Of a stretch of 64,000 bases of DNA, positions 9,832 through 17,906 are shown in pieces. The stretch is taken from NCBI GenBank assembly GCA_028287305.1, contig JAQBPX010000023.1, forward strand, positions 1 to 64,000, in the 5' to 3' direction. The notes beneath the pieces were generated by a model. The model saw only the letters and a program-made list of their open reading frames with translations, was not told the origin of the DNA and did no database searches. Each line of letters begins with the position of its first letter. Position 1 is the first letter of the stretch. Both the position numbers and the translations under genes were made by a program. The stretch comes from Gemmatimonadota bacterium (GTDB lineage: Bacteria > Gemmatimonadota > Gemmatimonadetes > Gemmatimonadales > Gemmatimonadaceae).

Positions 9832-10742
9832 TGCGCGCCCGCGCACTGGCCCTGCTGCTCGCAGCCGTTCCCGGCTGCGCGCCGGCGCAGCTCGTCACGC
9901 AGCCGGCGCACGCGGACCTCGCGCTGCTGAAGCGGGGCCTCGACTCGCTGGCTGACGCGCACCGCGGCACCGTGGGCTACGCGGTGCACAACGTGGACAC
10001 CGGTGAGCACCTCGAGCGCCGCGGCGACGAAACGTTCTCCACGGCGAGCCTGGTCAAGGTGCCGATCCTCGTCACCGTGTACGACCTGGTGGCGCAGAAG
10101 AAGCTCTCGCTCGACGACCCCATCTCGATGCTCGCCATCGACCAGGTGCAGGGGTCGGGGACGCTGCAGTTCATGCACGTGCCCACCACGATCACGGTGC
10201 ACGACGCCGCGTGGCTGATGAGCACCATCAGCGACAACACCGCCACGAACCTGCTCCTCGACCGCATCATCATCCGCCGCGTGTGGGAGAAGATGGAGTC
10301 GCTGGGATTGCCGCACACCAAGGTGCACTCCAAGACGTTCCTCCGCGTCTCGAGCTTCGCCTACGACAGCAGCGTGAAGTACGGGCTCGGTGTCACCACG
10401 CCGAACGAGATGTCACGCCTCTTCGCGCTGCTCGCGCAGGGCAAGGCGGTGAACCCGGCCGCCGACTCGGCGATGCTCGACATACTGGCGCACAACGAGG
10501 ACGGGAGCATGCTGCAGCGCTGGAACGACGTGGTCACGGCGCCGCACAAGACCGGGAGCACGGACAGCGTGCGCACCGAGTGCGCGCTCTTCCCGCTGCA
10601 GACGCGCGTGGTGGCGTGCGTGATGACGAAGGGCAACCAGGACACCCGCTACTCGGTGGACAACGAGGCGCAGGTGATGATGGCGGGGATGGGGCGGGTC
10701 ATCGTGAGGGCGTGGCCCCGAAGGCAGGAACCCGGGAAGTGA
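9831..10742 (+). CDS. Secreted class A beta-lactamase-like serine hydrolase
   Basis: A 303-residue protein with a signal peptide ending in VPGC-APAQ, so either lipidated or cleaved. It has the active-site triad of the class A fold: Ser73-Leu-Val-Lys76, SDN in STISDNTATN, and KTG in HKTGSTD. The omega-loop glutamate motif (ExxLN) that drives deacylation in true class A beta-lactamases is not visible; the region reads KTFLRVSSFAYDSS. It may therefore act on cell-wall or other ester/amide substrates, or be a weak penicillin-binding enzyme, rather than confer resistance. Translationally coupled to the 75-residue gene upstream. Confidence 0.85.
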   Translation: MRARALALLLAAVPGCAPAQLVTQPAHADLALLKRGLDSLADAHRGTVGYAVHNVDTGEHLERRGDETFSTASLVKVPILVTVYDLVAQKKLSLDDPISMLAIDQVQGSGTLQFMHVPTTITVHDAAWLMSTISDNTATNLLLDRIIIRRVWEKMESLGLPHTKVHSKTFLRVSSFAYDSSVKYGLGVTTPNEMSRLFALLAQGKAVNPAADSAMLDILAHNEDGSMLQRWNDVVTAPHKTGSTDSVRTECALFPLQTRVVACVMTKGNQDTRYSVDNEAQVMMAGMGRVIVRAWPRRQEPGK

Positions 10743-10800
10743 GGGGCTGAGGAGCTGGGGACCGCAGTCCCTCGATTCCCCAGCCCCCGTGCCCCTGAGG
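10741..10800. terminator. Nested inverted repeats between convergent genes
   Basis: GCTGGGGA (10754-10761) pairs with TCCCCAGC (10777-10784), and the overlapping GGGACCGCAGTCCC (10758-10771) forms an alternative hairpin. It lies between the convergent serine hydrolase and TonB-plug genes. No clear T-run. Confidence 0.45.
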
Positions 10801-10805
10801 TCCCG

Positions 10806-11591
10806 CTATCGGGTCTTCATCCAGAAATAAATCGCCGCGCACTCCCCCAGCGCCTCGGCGGGAAGCTCCGCCTGCGACTTGTACACTTCCACCGACTCCA
10901 CGCCCCACACCGGGATGTCGTTCAGCATCCCCTCGCTGATCTTCACCGGCATGCCGTCGATGAAGATCTTCGGCGTGGGACACCCCGGGAAGATCGCGCG
11001 CTTCAGGAACCCGGTGGTCTCGATGTGCACGCCCGCCACGTTGCGCAGCACGTCGAACACGTCGTGCGGATCCTGCCGCTCGATGTCCTCGTGCGTGAAG
11101 AACTTCCCCCATCCCGCCTCGCGGCGCAGGTAGAAGTCGTCGAACTTCGTGGTGTACTGCAGGCGGTCCGGCTTGAACGCCTTGCCCTGCACGCGCACGA
11201 TCTCGAGCTGGTGCGCCGACGGCGTCATGGTGATGCCGAGCGCCTCGTCCTCGCCATCCTTCATCTGGATGTCGAAGAAGATCGGCTGGTAGCCGATGCG
11301 CCGCACGGCCACGACCGCCAGGTCGGGAAGTCCCGCCACCCGAAACGCGCCCTCGATGTCCGTGAACGCCTTCTGCTTGCCGCCCACCACCGACACCTCG
11401 GCCATCGGCACCGGGTTGCCGCCGGTGTCCACCACGAAGCCGCTGATGATGCCGCCCTTCTGCCGCGAATTGGCGAGCGCAGCCTGGGCCAGCGGGGGCT
11501 GGCGGCCCGGCAGCTGGGCGCGCAGCGCGCCGCACGGCGCCAGCAGGGCCGCGGTGAAGAGGGCGAAGCGAATGTCCGTAAGCAGTCTCAT
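10806..11591 (-). CDS. CarboxypepD-like plus TonB plug domain protein without a barrel
   Basis: A 261-residue periplasmic or outer-membrane-associated protein: signal peptide ending ALRAQ, then a carboxypeptidase-regulatory-like Ig domain (GGIISGFVVDTGGNPVPMAE), then a TonB-receptor plug domain (DVFDVLRNVAGVHIE, KIFIDGMPVKI, VESVEVYKSQAELP). The protein stops after the plug (IYFWMKTR) where a 22-strand barrel would follow in a full receptor. Such plug-only proteins recur in Gemmatimonadota and Bacteroidota-like envelopes; their role is unknown. ATG 11591 is preferred because AGGA lies 6 nt upstream; ATG 11597 would add two residues. Confidence 0.85.
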   Translation of the reverse strand: MRLLTDIRFALFTAALLAPCGALRAQLPGRQPPLAQAALANSRQKGGIISGFVVDTGGNPVPMAEVSVVGGKQKAFTDIEGAFRVAGLPDLAVVAVRRIGYQPIFFDIQMKDGEDEALGITMTPSAHQLEIVRVQGKAFKPDRLQYTTKFDDFYLRREAGWGKFFTHEDIERQDPHDVFDVLRNVAGVHIETTGFLKRAIFPGCPTPKIFIDGMPVKISEGMLNDIPVWGVESVEVYKSQAELPAEALGECAAIYFWMKTR

Positions 11592-11721
11592 GGTCATCCT
11601 GGGGGGGACCCGTACCCTAAACTGCGCGTACCCCGTGCCACGTCAACTCGAATGTGACGAGACGAGGGGCACGGGTCATGCCTTTGAGGTGTACGACCGG
11701 AACCCATACACGGAGATCGGG

Positions 11722-12141
11722 ATGTCTCGCAGCATCGTCCTCGGCGTTTTCATGGCGCTCGCCGCATCACCCGCCTCGGCGCAATTCACCACATTCGTCT
11801 CGCCGCCGAAGAAGGACTCGATCGCGGCCGCAGCCGCGGCGGTCGCCTCCACGCCCGCCAAGCGAGACAGCGTCCAGCGCGTGGCGCTCGGCAACATGAA
11901 GACCTGGGTGGACTCCGTGGCCGGCACCACTGGCAGCACCGCGACCGTCGCGGCGCCGCTGGACAGCACCACCACCGTCACTACTCCGGCCCCCGCGGCC
12001 GCGCCCCGCCCGGCGCAGACCACCTTCACCAACGGCGCGGTCGCCCCGGCCACCGCGAGCATGCTACCCGCCCTGGCGCTCCTCGGCCTCGCGGCGCTCA
12101 GCCTTGGGACCCTGATGCTGGCCGGTCGCCCACAACGGTGA
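11722..12141 (+). CDS. Secreted low-complexity protein with C-terminal hydrophobic tail, probable sortase substrate
   Basis: A 139-residue protein: signal peptide MSRSIVLGVFMALAASPASA, a Ser/Thr/Ala/Pro-rich body (STATVAAPLDSTTTVTTPAP) that looks like a flexible stalk, then a C-terminal sorting-signal-like tail with LPAL, about 20 hydrophobic residues and a basic end (GRPQR). The four-base GTGA overlap with the downstream sortase gene makes a substrate-enzyme relationship the simplest reading, although a strict LPxTG is absent. GATCGGG precedes the ATG. Confidence 0.7.
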   Translation: MSRSIVLGVFMALAASPASAQFTTFVSPPKKDSIAAAAAAVASTPAKRDSVQRVALGNMKTWVDSVAGTTGSTATVAAPLDSTTTVTTPAPAAAPRPAQTTFTNGAVAPATASMLPALALLGLAALSLGTLMLAGRPQR

Positions 12142-12722
12142 TCGCCAGCCGGCTGGTCGGATACGCACTGTTCGTCAGCGGCGGCCTCCTCGCGACCTTC
12201 GCGGGAGGCCGTTATGCCGTGGGCGGTTGGCGCCGGGCCGAGGCGTTTCGCTCCTGGAATGAGAATGCCGCGCGTGAGGAAGTCGCTTTCGCCCTGAGAG
12301 CCGCCAACCAGCCGCATGCCGCGCTCCCGGTGGTCGAGGGCTCGCCGGTGGCGCGGCTCGCCATCCCCAGGATCGGGCTCGACGAGATCGTGCTCGAGGG
12401 CGTGAACGACGACGAGCTCAACGCCGCCCCCGGACACTTTCCCGGGAGCGCCTTTCCGGGCGAGAATGGCAACGCAATCGTCTCGGCCCATCGCGACCGC
12501 CAGTTCGACCGCCTCGATGAGCTCGCCGTGGGCGACACCATCCACACCGAGAGCGGCGCGATGAACACGCGCTGGATCGTGATCGCCCGCCGAGTGGTGG
12601 ACAAGGATGCGCGTGCGCTGTTCCGCACGAAGGACGCGACCCTCACCCTCACCACCTGCTGGCCCATCCGCTACCTGGGCTCGGCGCCCGAGCGGCTGAT
12701 CGTGGTGGCGAAGAAGGGGTAA
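12138..12722 (+). CDS. Class D-like sortase
   Basis: A 194-residue transpeptidase with an N-terminal membrane anchor (LVGYALFVSGGLLATFAGG). Catalytic residues are His118 in SAHRD, Cys174 in LTTCWP and Arg186 in APERL, with the preceding RLAIPRIGLDEIVLEG and HFPGSAFPGENGN strands typical of sortases D/E. It cleaves a C-terminal sorting signal and transfers the protein to an amine acceptor in the envelope. The GTG start at 12138 overlaps the stop of the putative substrate. Single sortases occur in some Gram-negative phyla, where the acceptor is unknown. Confidence 0.88.
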   Translation: MIASRLVGYALFVSGGLLATFAGGRYAVGGWRRAEAFRSWNENAAREEVAFALRAANQPHAALPVVEGSPVARLAIPRIGLDEIVLEGVNDDELNAAPGHFPGSAFPGENGNAIVSAHRDRQFDRLDELAVGDTIHTESGAMNTRWIVIARRVVDKDARALFRTKDATLTLTTCWPIRYLGSAPERLIVVAKKG

Positions 12723-12738
12723 GTCCTGGCCAGTACGC

Positions 12739-12970
12739 CCCACAGAGTTGAACGCGGATCAGAACCGATGGAGCGGGAACCACGCGGTTCGCTCCTCGTG
12801 GCGTCCATTCCTGCCGGCACCGCGCTGGAAGTCGCAACGCCTTGGGAACTGCACACCCGGAAAGCAAAGTTCAACAAAACTCATGGGGTGCCTAGAGTCG
12901 GCTCCAGCGTACCTCAAATCCGTGTAGTTACGGCTCCATCGGCCGTGATCAGCGTTCAACTCTGTGGAGC
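12739..12970. repeat. 232-bp element with 37-nt imperfect inverted ends
   Basis: 12739-12775 and the reverse complement of 12933-12970 agree at 32 of 37 aligned positions and share CCACAGAGTTGAACGC and CCGATGGAGC blocks. The interior has no convincing ORF. It fills the gap between the sortase gene and psuG and resembles a MITE or a decayed insertion-sequence remnant. The right end comes within 30 bp of the psuG start, so it may also carry its promoter. Confidence 0.65.
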
Positions 12971-12997
12971 CCGCCCCGGCGCGATAGCTTTCCTCGC

Positions 12998-13900
12998 GTG
13001 ACCACGCTCAAGTACTCCCCCGAAATCCAGCGCGCAATCCACGAGCGCCTTCCCATTGTGGCGCTCGAGAGCTCCGTGATCGCCCAGGGGCTGCCCATAC
13101 CCGCCAACCGCGCCGCCGCCGAGCGGATGATGCGCGGCGTGCGAGATGCCGGGGCAGTTCCCGGGATCACGGCGGTCGTGGATGGCGCCCCGACGATCGG
13201 CCTGTCCGACCAGGAGTTGGAGCGCTTCCTCCGTCGCGACGGCGTGAGGAAGGTGTCGGCGCGCGACCTTCCAATCGCCATGGCGCAGGGCGCTGACGGC
13301 GCCACCACGGTGGCGGCGTCGCTCGCGCTCGCGGGAGCCGCGGGAATCAGGGTCTTCGCCACCGGCGGAATTGGCGGCGTGCATCGCGAGCCGGCCTTCG
13401 ACGAATCCGCCGACCTCCCCGAGCTGGCGCGCCAGCCGATCCTGGTCGTCTGCGCCGGAGCCAAGTCCATCCTGGACCTGCCCGCCACGCTCGAACGGCT
13501 CGAGACGCTTGGCGTGCCGGTGGTGGGCTACCGCACCTCCGAGCTTCCCGGATTCTTCACCGCCACCACGGGGCTGCCGTTGCCGGCTCGCGCCGAGAGC
13601 GCCGGGGAGATCGCTGAAATGTTTTCCTCCCATCTCGCGCTCGGCCGAACGCAGGCGATGCTCGTCTGCCAGCCGCTTCCCGACGACGTCGCCCTCGACT
13701 CGGCCGAGGTGGATGCCGCGATTGGTCGCGCGCTGGAAAGTGCACGCGCGCAAGGAGTTCGTGGCGCGCGCATCACGCCCTTTCTACTCGGTGCGGTGGA
13801 GCGCGAGACGGGTGGGCGCTCCCTCGCCGTGAATCTGGCCCTCCTGGAGGCAAATGCCCGCCTGGCGGGCGAGGTGGCGAGCGCGCTCGCGAATCACTGA
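12998..13900 (+). CDS. psuG: Pseudouridine-5'-phosphate glycosidase
   Basis: A 300-residue cytosolic enzyme that reversibly splits pseudouridine 5'-phosphate to uracil and ribose 5-phosphate. Family motifs are clear: ALESSVIAQGLPIPAN at the N-terminus, KVSARDLPIAMAQGADGATTVAAS with the catalytic Lys, VFATGGIGGVHR, and GYRTSELPGFF. Length is normal (about 300-310). The start is GTG 12998. No pseudouridine kinase (psuK) is adjacent, so the partner must be elsewhere or the enzyme works alone here. Confidence 0.95.
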   Translation: MTTLKYSPEIQRAIHERLPIVALESSVIAQGLPIPANRAAAERMMRGVRDAGAVPGITAVVDGAPTIGLSDQELERFLRRDGVRKVSARDLPIAMAQGADGATTVAASLALAGAAGIRVFATGGIGGVHREPAFDESADLPELARQPILVVCAGAKSILDLPATLERLETLGVPVVGYRTSELPGFFTATTGLPLPARAESAGEIAEMFSSHLALGRTQAMLVCQPLPDDVALDSAEVDAAIGRALESARAQGVRGARITPFLLGAVERETGGRSLAVNLALLEANARLAGEVASALANH

Positions 13901-13908
13901 AAAAGCCG

Positions 13909-13938
13909 TTGAACTTCACGGCGTTTGCATGGTATTAT
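13909..13938 (+). promoter_or_regulatory. Sigma-70-like promoter
   Basis: TTGAAC (13909-13914), an 18-bp spacer and TATTAT (13933-13938), in an AT-rich patch that stands out in this GC-rich sequence. It lies 33 bp upstream of the TPR gene start and 8 bp after psuG, so it likely drives the TPR-ABC-peptidase run. Confidence 0.6.
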
Positions 13939-13971
13939 CGCAGTAACATCACGAGCTGGAGGCTTGTGTCG

Positions 13972-15120
13972 ATGCCGACCCCGTTCCTGAGTTCCGAGGA
14001 GTACGATGAACGAGCCCATCAGCTCTACAACGAGGGGCAGTACGACGACGCCCTCGACGTGCTCCGTGAAGGACTCGCGCTCTATCCGAACTCGGTGGAG
14101 CTGCATGTAGGGGAGGGGTACGCCCGCCTGGCGCGGGAGGAATACGCCTGGGCGCGACGCACCTTCGAGCGCGCGCTGGTGCTCGAGCCGGAACACGAGG
14201 ACGGGCTCGCGGGTCTCGGCGAGACCCTGCTCAAGCTGGGCGCCGAGGACGCGGCGCTCCGCTGCTTCCGTCGAGTGCTCGAGCTGGGATACGAGGACGA
14301 CGTCGACCTCATGCTGCAGGCGGGACGCTCCCTCTTTCGCGAGGGCTCGCTGCGCGACCGGCGCGAGCTCTTCGAGGAGTCGAAGAACTTCTTCGAGGCG
14401 GCCATGAAGCAGGCGCCCGAGTCGGCCGAGGCCGTGGCGTGCATGGGTTACGCGCAGCATCGCCTCACCGACGACGAGGCGGCCATCGCGAGCCTCCGCC
14501 AGGCGCTGCAGCTCGATGGCGACCACGCCGAGGCGCGCATCTACCTGGCGAACATCCTCTACGATCGCGGCGAGTACGAGGGCGCGCTCTATCACTTCGA
14601 GCGCACGGGCCCAGAGGATCACTGGGACGAGCTGGGGATCTGGCGCCTCATCGAGCTGAAGCGCGCGGTCTACAAGCTGGACGAGGGTGACCCCGAGCTG
14701 AAGCCGTGGGAGGATCGCGTCAACGAGCTGGCGGGTGAGCTGGACGAGGTCGACGCGCTGCTCATGGACCTCGAGCCCGCGGGCGACGACCCGGGCACGG
14801 CGCGCGGGCAGCTGGAGCTGTTCGGGACGCTGCTCACCAACCTGCAGGACTCGAAGCAGGACGACAACGCTCCCGCCGACCCGCTGTCGGTCCACATGGT
14901 GGTGGACAGTGACGGCCAGGAGTTCGACGGCTCGTGGGAGGAGATCGTGGAGCACATGCGTGACACGATCCCGGAGGAACGCGATGCGCCGATCGAGGAC
15001 TACATGCGCCAGGTGTCGCGGCGGTGGTATCGGGAAACAGGCGTTCACATCCCGAGTCACGACCCGGAAAGCTTCTTGCGTGCTGGTGCTCGTGCCGGGC
15101 TGATCCGAATCGTAAAATGA
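13972..15120 (+). CDS. TPR protein with conserved C-terminal domain
   Basis: A 382-residue soluble protein. Residues 10-230 are TPR-type helical pairs (YNEGQYDDALDVL, ARLAREEYAWARRTFERAL, AEARIYLANILYDRGEYEGAL). The acidic middle (about 230-300) leads to a compact C-terminal domain with SWEEIVEHMRDTIPEE and VSRRWYRETGVHIP. TPRs serve protein-protein binding; the partner is unknown. GGAGG (13957-13961) precedes ATG 13972 by 10 nt, which decides this start over the longer frame. It is first in a co-directional series with the next four genes. Confidence 0.8.
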   Translation: MPTPFLSSEEYDERAHQLYNEGQYDDALDVLREGLALYPNSVELHVGEGYARLAREEYAWARRTFERALVLEPEHEDGLAGLGETLLKLGAEDAALRCFRRVLELGYEDDVDLMLQAGRSLFREGSLRDRRELFEESKNFFEAAMKQAPESAEAVACMGYAQHRLTDDEAAIASLRQALQLDGDHAEARIYLANILYDRGEYEGALYHFERTGPEDHWDELGIWRLIELKRAVYKLDEGDPELKPWEDRVNELAGELDEVDALLMDLEPAGDDPGTARGQLELFGTLLTNLQDSKQDDNAPADPLSVHMVVDSDGQEFDGSWEEIVEHMRDTIPEERDAPIEDYMRQVSRRWYRETGVHIPSHDPESFLRAGARAGLIRIVK

Positions 15121-15124
15121 AATA

Positions 15125-16165
15125 ATGACCGCACCCAACAATCGCACTGCCGTGGCAGCGCTCGACGCCGCCCGCCCCGTGATCGCCCGACTGGATCGCG
15201 GCCGACATACCGAGGACCTCGCCGCGGACCTCATCGAGAGCTGGAGCGCCGTGGAAACGGCGCTTCGTTCGCTTGTGGGGGGCTCGACGCTCTCCGGACA
15301 GGCGCTCATTCGTGAGGCGCGCGGACGGCAGCTCCTCAACTTCGACCAGGGGAATGCGCTCGCCGCGTTCCACGCCGCGCGGGAGCGCTGCGACCGCCCC
15401 GAGTATGCGCCGAGCGAACAGGACATCAACACGGCGCGCGAGGCGTTCCTCAAGCTGGAGTCGGGGCTCGTGCACGGGGACACCATTCCCGCGAGCACGA
15501 TGACGCCGGAGCCGGCGCTCCAGACCAGCCACCTCCGGCAGTCGCCCCTGGGAACGGCCGAAGTGGTGCCGCCCATGGATCGCAGCGGCAAGGGCGGGTG
15601 GATGAAGTGGGCGGTCCTCGGGCTTGGCGTGGTGGCCGGGCTGGCGCTCGTCGCGTTCTTCGTGACGCGCGGCGGCAACACGGACTCGCTCGACCAGGGC
15701 GTCAAGTATTACCAGGGCGGCCAGCGCGAGCTGGCGGTGGGTGCGTTCACGAAGGCGGCGCGCGACAACCCGGGCGACGCGCTGCCTCACGTCTACCTCT
15801 CCCGCATGGCGCGCGAGGCGGGCAACCTCACGATTGCCGGCGAGGAAGCCCAGGCGGCGCTCAAGGCCGACCCGAACAGCGGCGTCGCCATGCGCGAGAT
15901 GGGCTCGTACCTGCTGCAGGCTGGAAATTTCGACCTCGCGCGTAAGTTCTACGTCCGCGCCGTCGCTGCAGACTCGGGCGACAAGTCGAGTCAGGGCTTC
16001 CTCGGCTGCACCATGATCAAGCTCGGCAGGATCGACGAGGGTATGAAATGGATGAATCGGGCGGGGCAGGGGAGCTGGAGCGCGTGCGCGCAGGGCGTGA
16101 CGGCGAGGCCGCCCAGCCCGTATGGAGCGCAGGCTCCGCCACTCACGAGCGGCCCGAGGCCCTGA
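15125..16165 (+). CDS. Membrane-anchored TPR protein
   Basis: A 346-residue protein: an N-terminal helical region with a tandem ETALRSLVGG/GRQLLNFDQGNALAAFH portion (1-125), a Ser/Pro linker, one TM segment (WAVLGLGVVAGLALVAFFV, about 160-178), then a TPR block facing the other side (DQGVKYYQGGQRELAVGAF onward). It follows the soluble TPR gene by 4 bp, suggesting a joint complex. The last 39 codons overlap the ABC ATPase frame; the final ARPPSPYGAQAPP stretch is low-complexity and may be a by-product of the overlap. Confidence 0.75.
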   Translation: MTAPNNRTAVAALDAARPVIARLDRGRHTEDLAADLIESWSAVETALRSLVGGSTLSGQALIREARGRQLLNFDQGNALAAFHAARERCDRPEYAPSEQDINTAREAFLKLESGLVHGDTIPASTMTPEPALQTSHLRQSPLGTAEVVPPMDRSGKGGWMKWAVLGLGVVAGLALVAFFVTRGGNTDSLDQGVKYYQGGQRELAVGAFTKAARDNPGDALPHVYLSRMAREAGNLTIAGEEAQAALKADPNSGVAMREMGSYLLQAGNFDLARKFYVRAVAADSGDKSSQGFLGCTMIKLGRIDEGMKWMNRAGQGSWSACAQGVTARPPSPYGAQAPPLTSGPRP

Positions 16166-17106
16166 CCGGCGCAGCACGCGTTCCACTCGTCGCGCTGCGC
16201 GGCGTCGGACACACGTATCGCTCGCTCTTCGGCCGTCGCACGCGCGCCGTCGAGAACTTCTCGCTCGACATCGCAGAGGGAGAGGTGCTCGGACTCGCCG
16301 GCCCCAATGGCGCCGGCAAGAGCACGCTCATCTCGCTCATGCTCGGCTTCATCCAGCCCACCGACGGCGAGCTGCGGCTGGATGGGCTGCCGCCGCGCCA
16401 GTTCGTGGAGCGATTCGGGGTGGGCTACCTCTCCGAGCTGATCTCGATGCCGCCGCGCTGGAAGCTGGAGCACGCGCTGCGACGATACGGCACCCTGGCG
16501 GGCCTCTCCGACGAGGAGCTGCACTCGCGCGTGGACCTCGCGATCGCGACCCTTGGCCTCGAGGAACATCGCGGCAAGCAGGTGCGACAGCTCTCCAAGG
16601 GAAACCTGCAGCGGCTCGGCCTGGCGCAGGCGCTGCTGCGCGAGGATCGCATCCTGATCCTGGACGAGCCCACGCACGGGCTGGATCCGGTCTGGACGCA
16701 GAAGTTCCGCGACGTGGTGGTGGGGCTGCGCCGGCCCAACCGCGCGATCTTCATCGCGAGCCACAACCTGGACGAGCTGCAGCGGCTCTGCGATCGCGTG
16801 GCGATCATCGACCATGGGAAGCTGCAGCGCGTGGTGGACATGCGCGCGCCACAGTCGCGCGTCACGCTCTCGCCGTACTCGCTGTCCGTGTCGGCACCCG
16901 AGGGCGTGGACGCGGGCGCCGAGGTGCGACGCACATTCCCGAATGCGCGCGTGGGCGAGGCGGGGAGCTGGGAGATCGACCCGCTGCCGCTGCCGGCGCT
17001 GAACGAGGGACTGGTGGCGTTGATCGGCCGCGGCGTGCTCGTCGCGAGCGTCACTCCTGCGCACACGGCGCTCGAGCAACAGTTCCGCGAGGCGGTGGGC
17101 CAATGA
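16048..17106 (+). CDS. ABC transporter ATP-binding protein
   Basis: A 352-residue ATPase: Walker A GPNGAGKST (85-93), signature LSKGNLQRLGLAQALL, Walker B ILILDEPTHGLDP and switch His in ASHNLDE. The C-terminal extension of about 80 residues resembles the regulatory part of ABC-2 type exporters. It pairs with the permease that starts in its stop codon (ATGA). The first 45 residues, before PLVALRGVGH, are unlike the family and lie inside the TPR gene; GTG 16084 is a possible shorter start. Substrate unknown. Confidence 0.9.
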   Translation: MDESGGAGELERVRAGRDGEAAQPVWSAGSATHERPEALTGAARVPLVALRGVGHTYRSLFGRRTRAVENFSLDIAEGEVLGLAGPNGAGKSTLISLMLGFIQPTDGELRLDGLPPRQFVERFGVGYLSELISMPPRWKLEHALRRYGTLAGLSDEELHSRVDLAIATLGLEEHRGKQVRQLSKGNLQRLGLAQALLREDRILILDEPTHGLDPVWTQKFRDVVVGLRRPNRAIFIASHNLDELQRLCDRVAIIDHGKLQRVVDMRAPQSRVTLSPYSLSVSAPEGVDAGAEVRRTFPNARVGEAGSWEIDPLPLPALNEGLVALIGRGVLVASVTPAHTALEQQFREAVGQ

Positions 17107-17906
17107 GCAGCACGGTGGATCCGACCTTCTCGACCACGGTCGCGAGCAGCCGGCCGGCGCGACTGGGTCGCTACTCGCTCTGGATGTTCCGCGACTACGT
17201 GCTGAACCAGGGACCAGCGACGATCCTGGTGGTGGGACTGCTCGCGTATGTCACCATCGCGCCGGCCAAGGCGATGATGCAGGCGAGTCCCAGGGCGCCC
17301 CAGGGCATGCACGAGTGGTCGCCGCTGATGCTCGCGCAGATGCTGCGCAGCCTGCTCGGCACCTTCGTGTTCCTCGCCACGCTCTTCGCCACGAATGGCC
17401 TGATCTCGAACGACAAGAAGCTGGGCTACTATCGCTTCCTGTTCGCGAAGCCGGTCAGCGCGCCCACGTACTACGCCACCGCCTTCCTGGCGAATGGCGT
17501 GGGCGTGATGCTGGTCGCGGGCATCCTCTACACCACCTGGTGCGTGGCCACGGGATGGACATGGTTCCCGTGGCTCTTCCCGATGATCGCGCTGATGTAC
17601 CTCGCGTATGGCGGCATCGCCTTCCTGCTCTCGGCGATCACGCGCTTCGACTGGCTGTCGCTGGTGAGCGTGCTCTTCGCGGCGAACATCGTGTGGGACC
17701 TGTGGGGACCCGACGCCACGGGGTGGCGCTGGTTCGTGCAGCGCCTGCTGCCGCCGGCGAACAAGACCACGGCGATCTACTCGTTCGCCACCAGCCACTT
17801 CGCGCAGGCGGACTGGAAGGCCATGGTGTGGCTGGGCGGCTACGGCGCGCTCTGCTTCGTGCTGGGCCTGCTCTGGCTCCGCAAGCGCCCCCTCGCCGCC
17901 GCGTAA
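17103..17906 (+). CDS. ABC-2 type transporter permease
   Basis: A 267-residue inner-membrane protein with about six TM segments (ATILVVGLLAYVTIA, LGTFVFLATLFATNGLIS, GVGVMLVAGILYTTWCVA, WLFPMIALMYLAYGGIAFLL and others). The cytosolic stretch SNDKKLGYYRFLFAKPVSAPTYY is the ABC-2 coupling region. It overlaps the ATPase gene by four bases and the peptidase gene by one, so the three are translated together. It likely exports a lipid, glycan or peptide; the adjacent peptidase hints at a peptide or protein role. Confidence 0.85.
   Translation: MSSTVDPTFSTTVASSRPARLGRYSLWMFRDYVLNQGPATILVVGLLAYVTIAPAKAMMQASPRAPQGMHEWSPLMLAQMLRSLLGTFVFLATLFATNGLISNDKKLGYYRFLFAKPVSAPTYYATAFLANGVGVMLVAGILYTTWCVATGWTWFPWLFPMIALMYLAYGGIAFLLSAITRFDWLSLVSVLFAANIVWDLWGPDATGWRWFVQRLLPPANKTTAIYSFATSHFAQADWKAMVWLGGYGALCFVLGLLWLRKRPLAAA

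Noticed and set aside
12768-13001. 77-codon plus-strand frame inside the inverted-repeat element
   Set aside because: It runs through the inverted ends, has no ribosome-binding site, and ends just inside psuG; no sign of a real protein.
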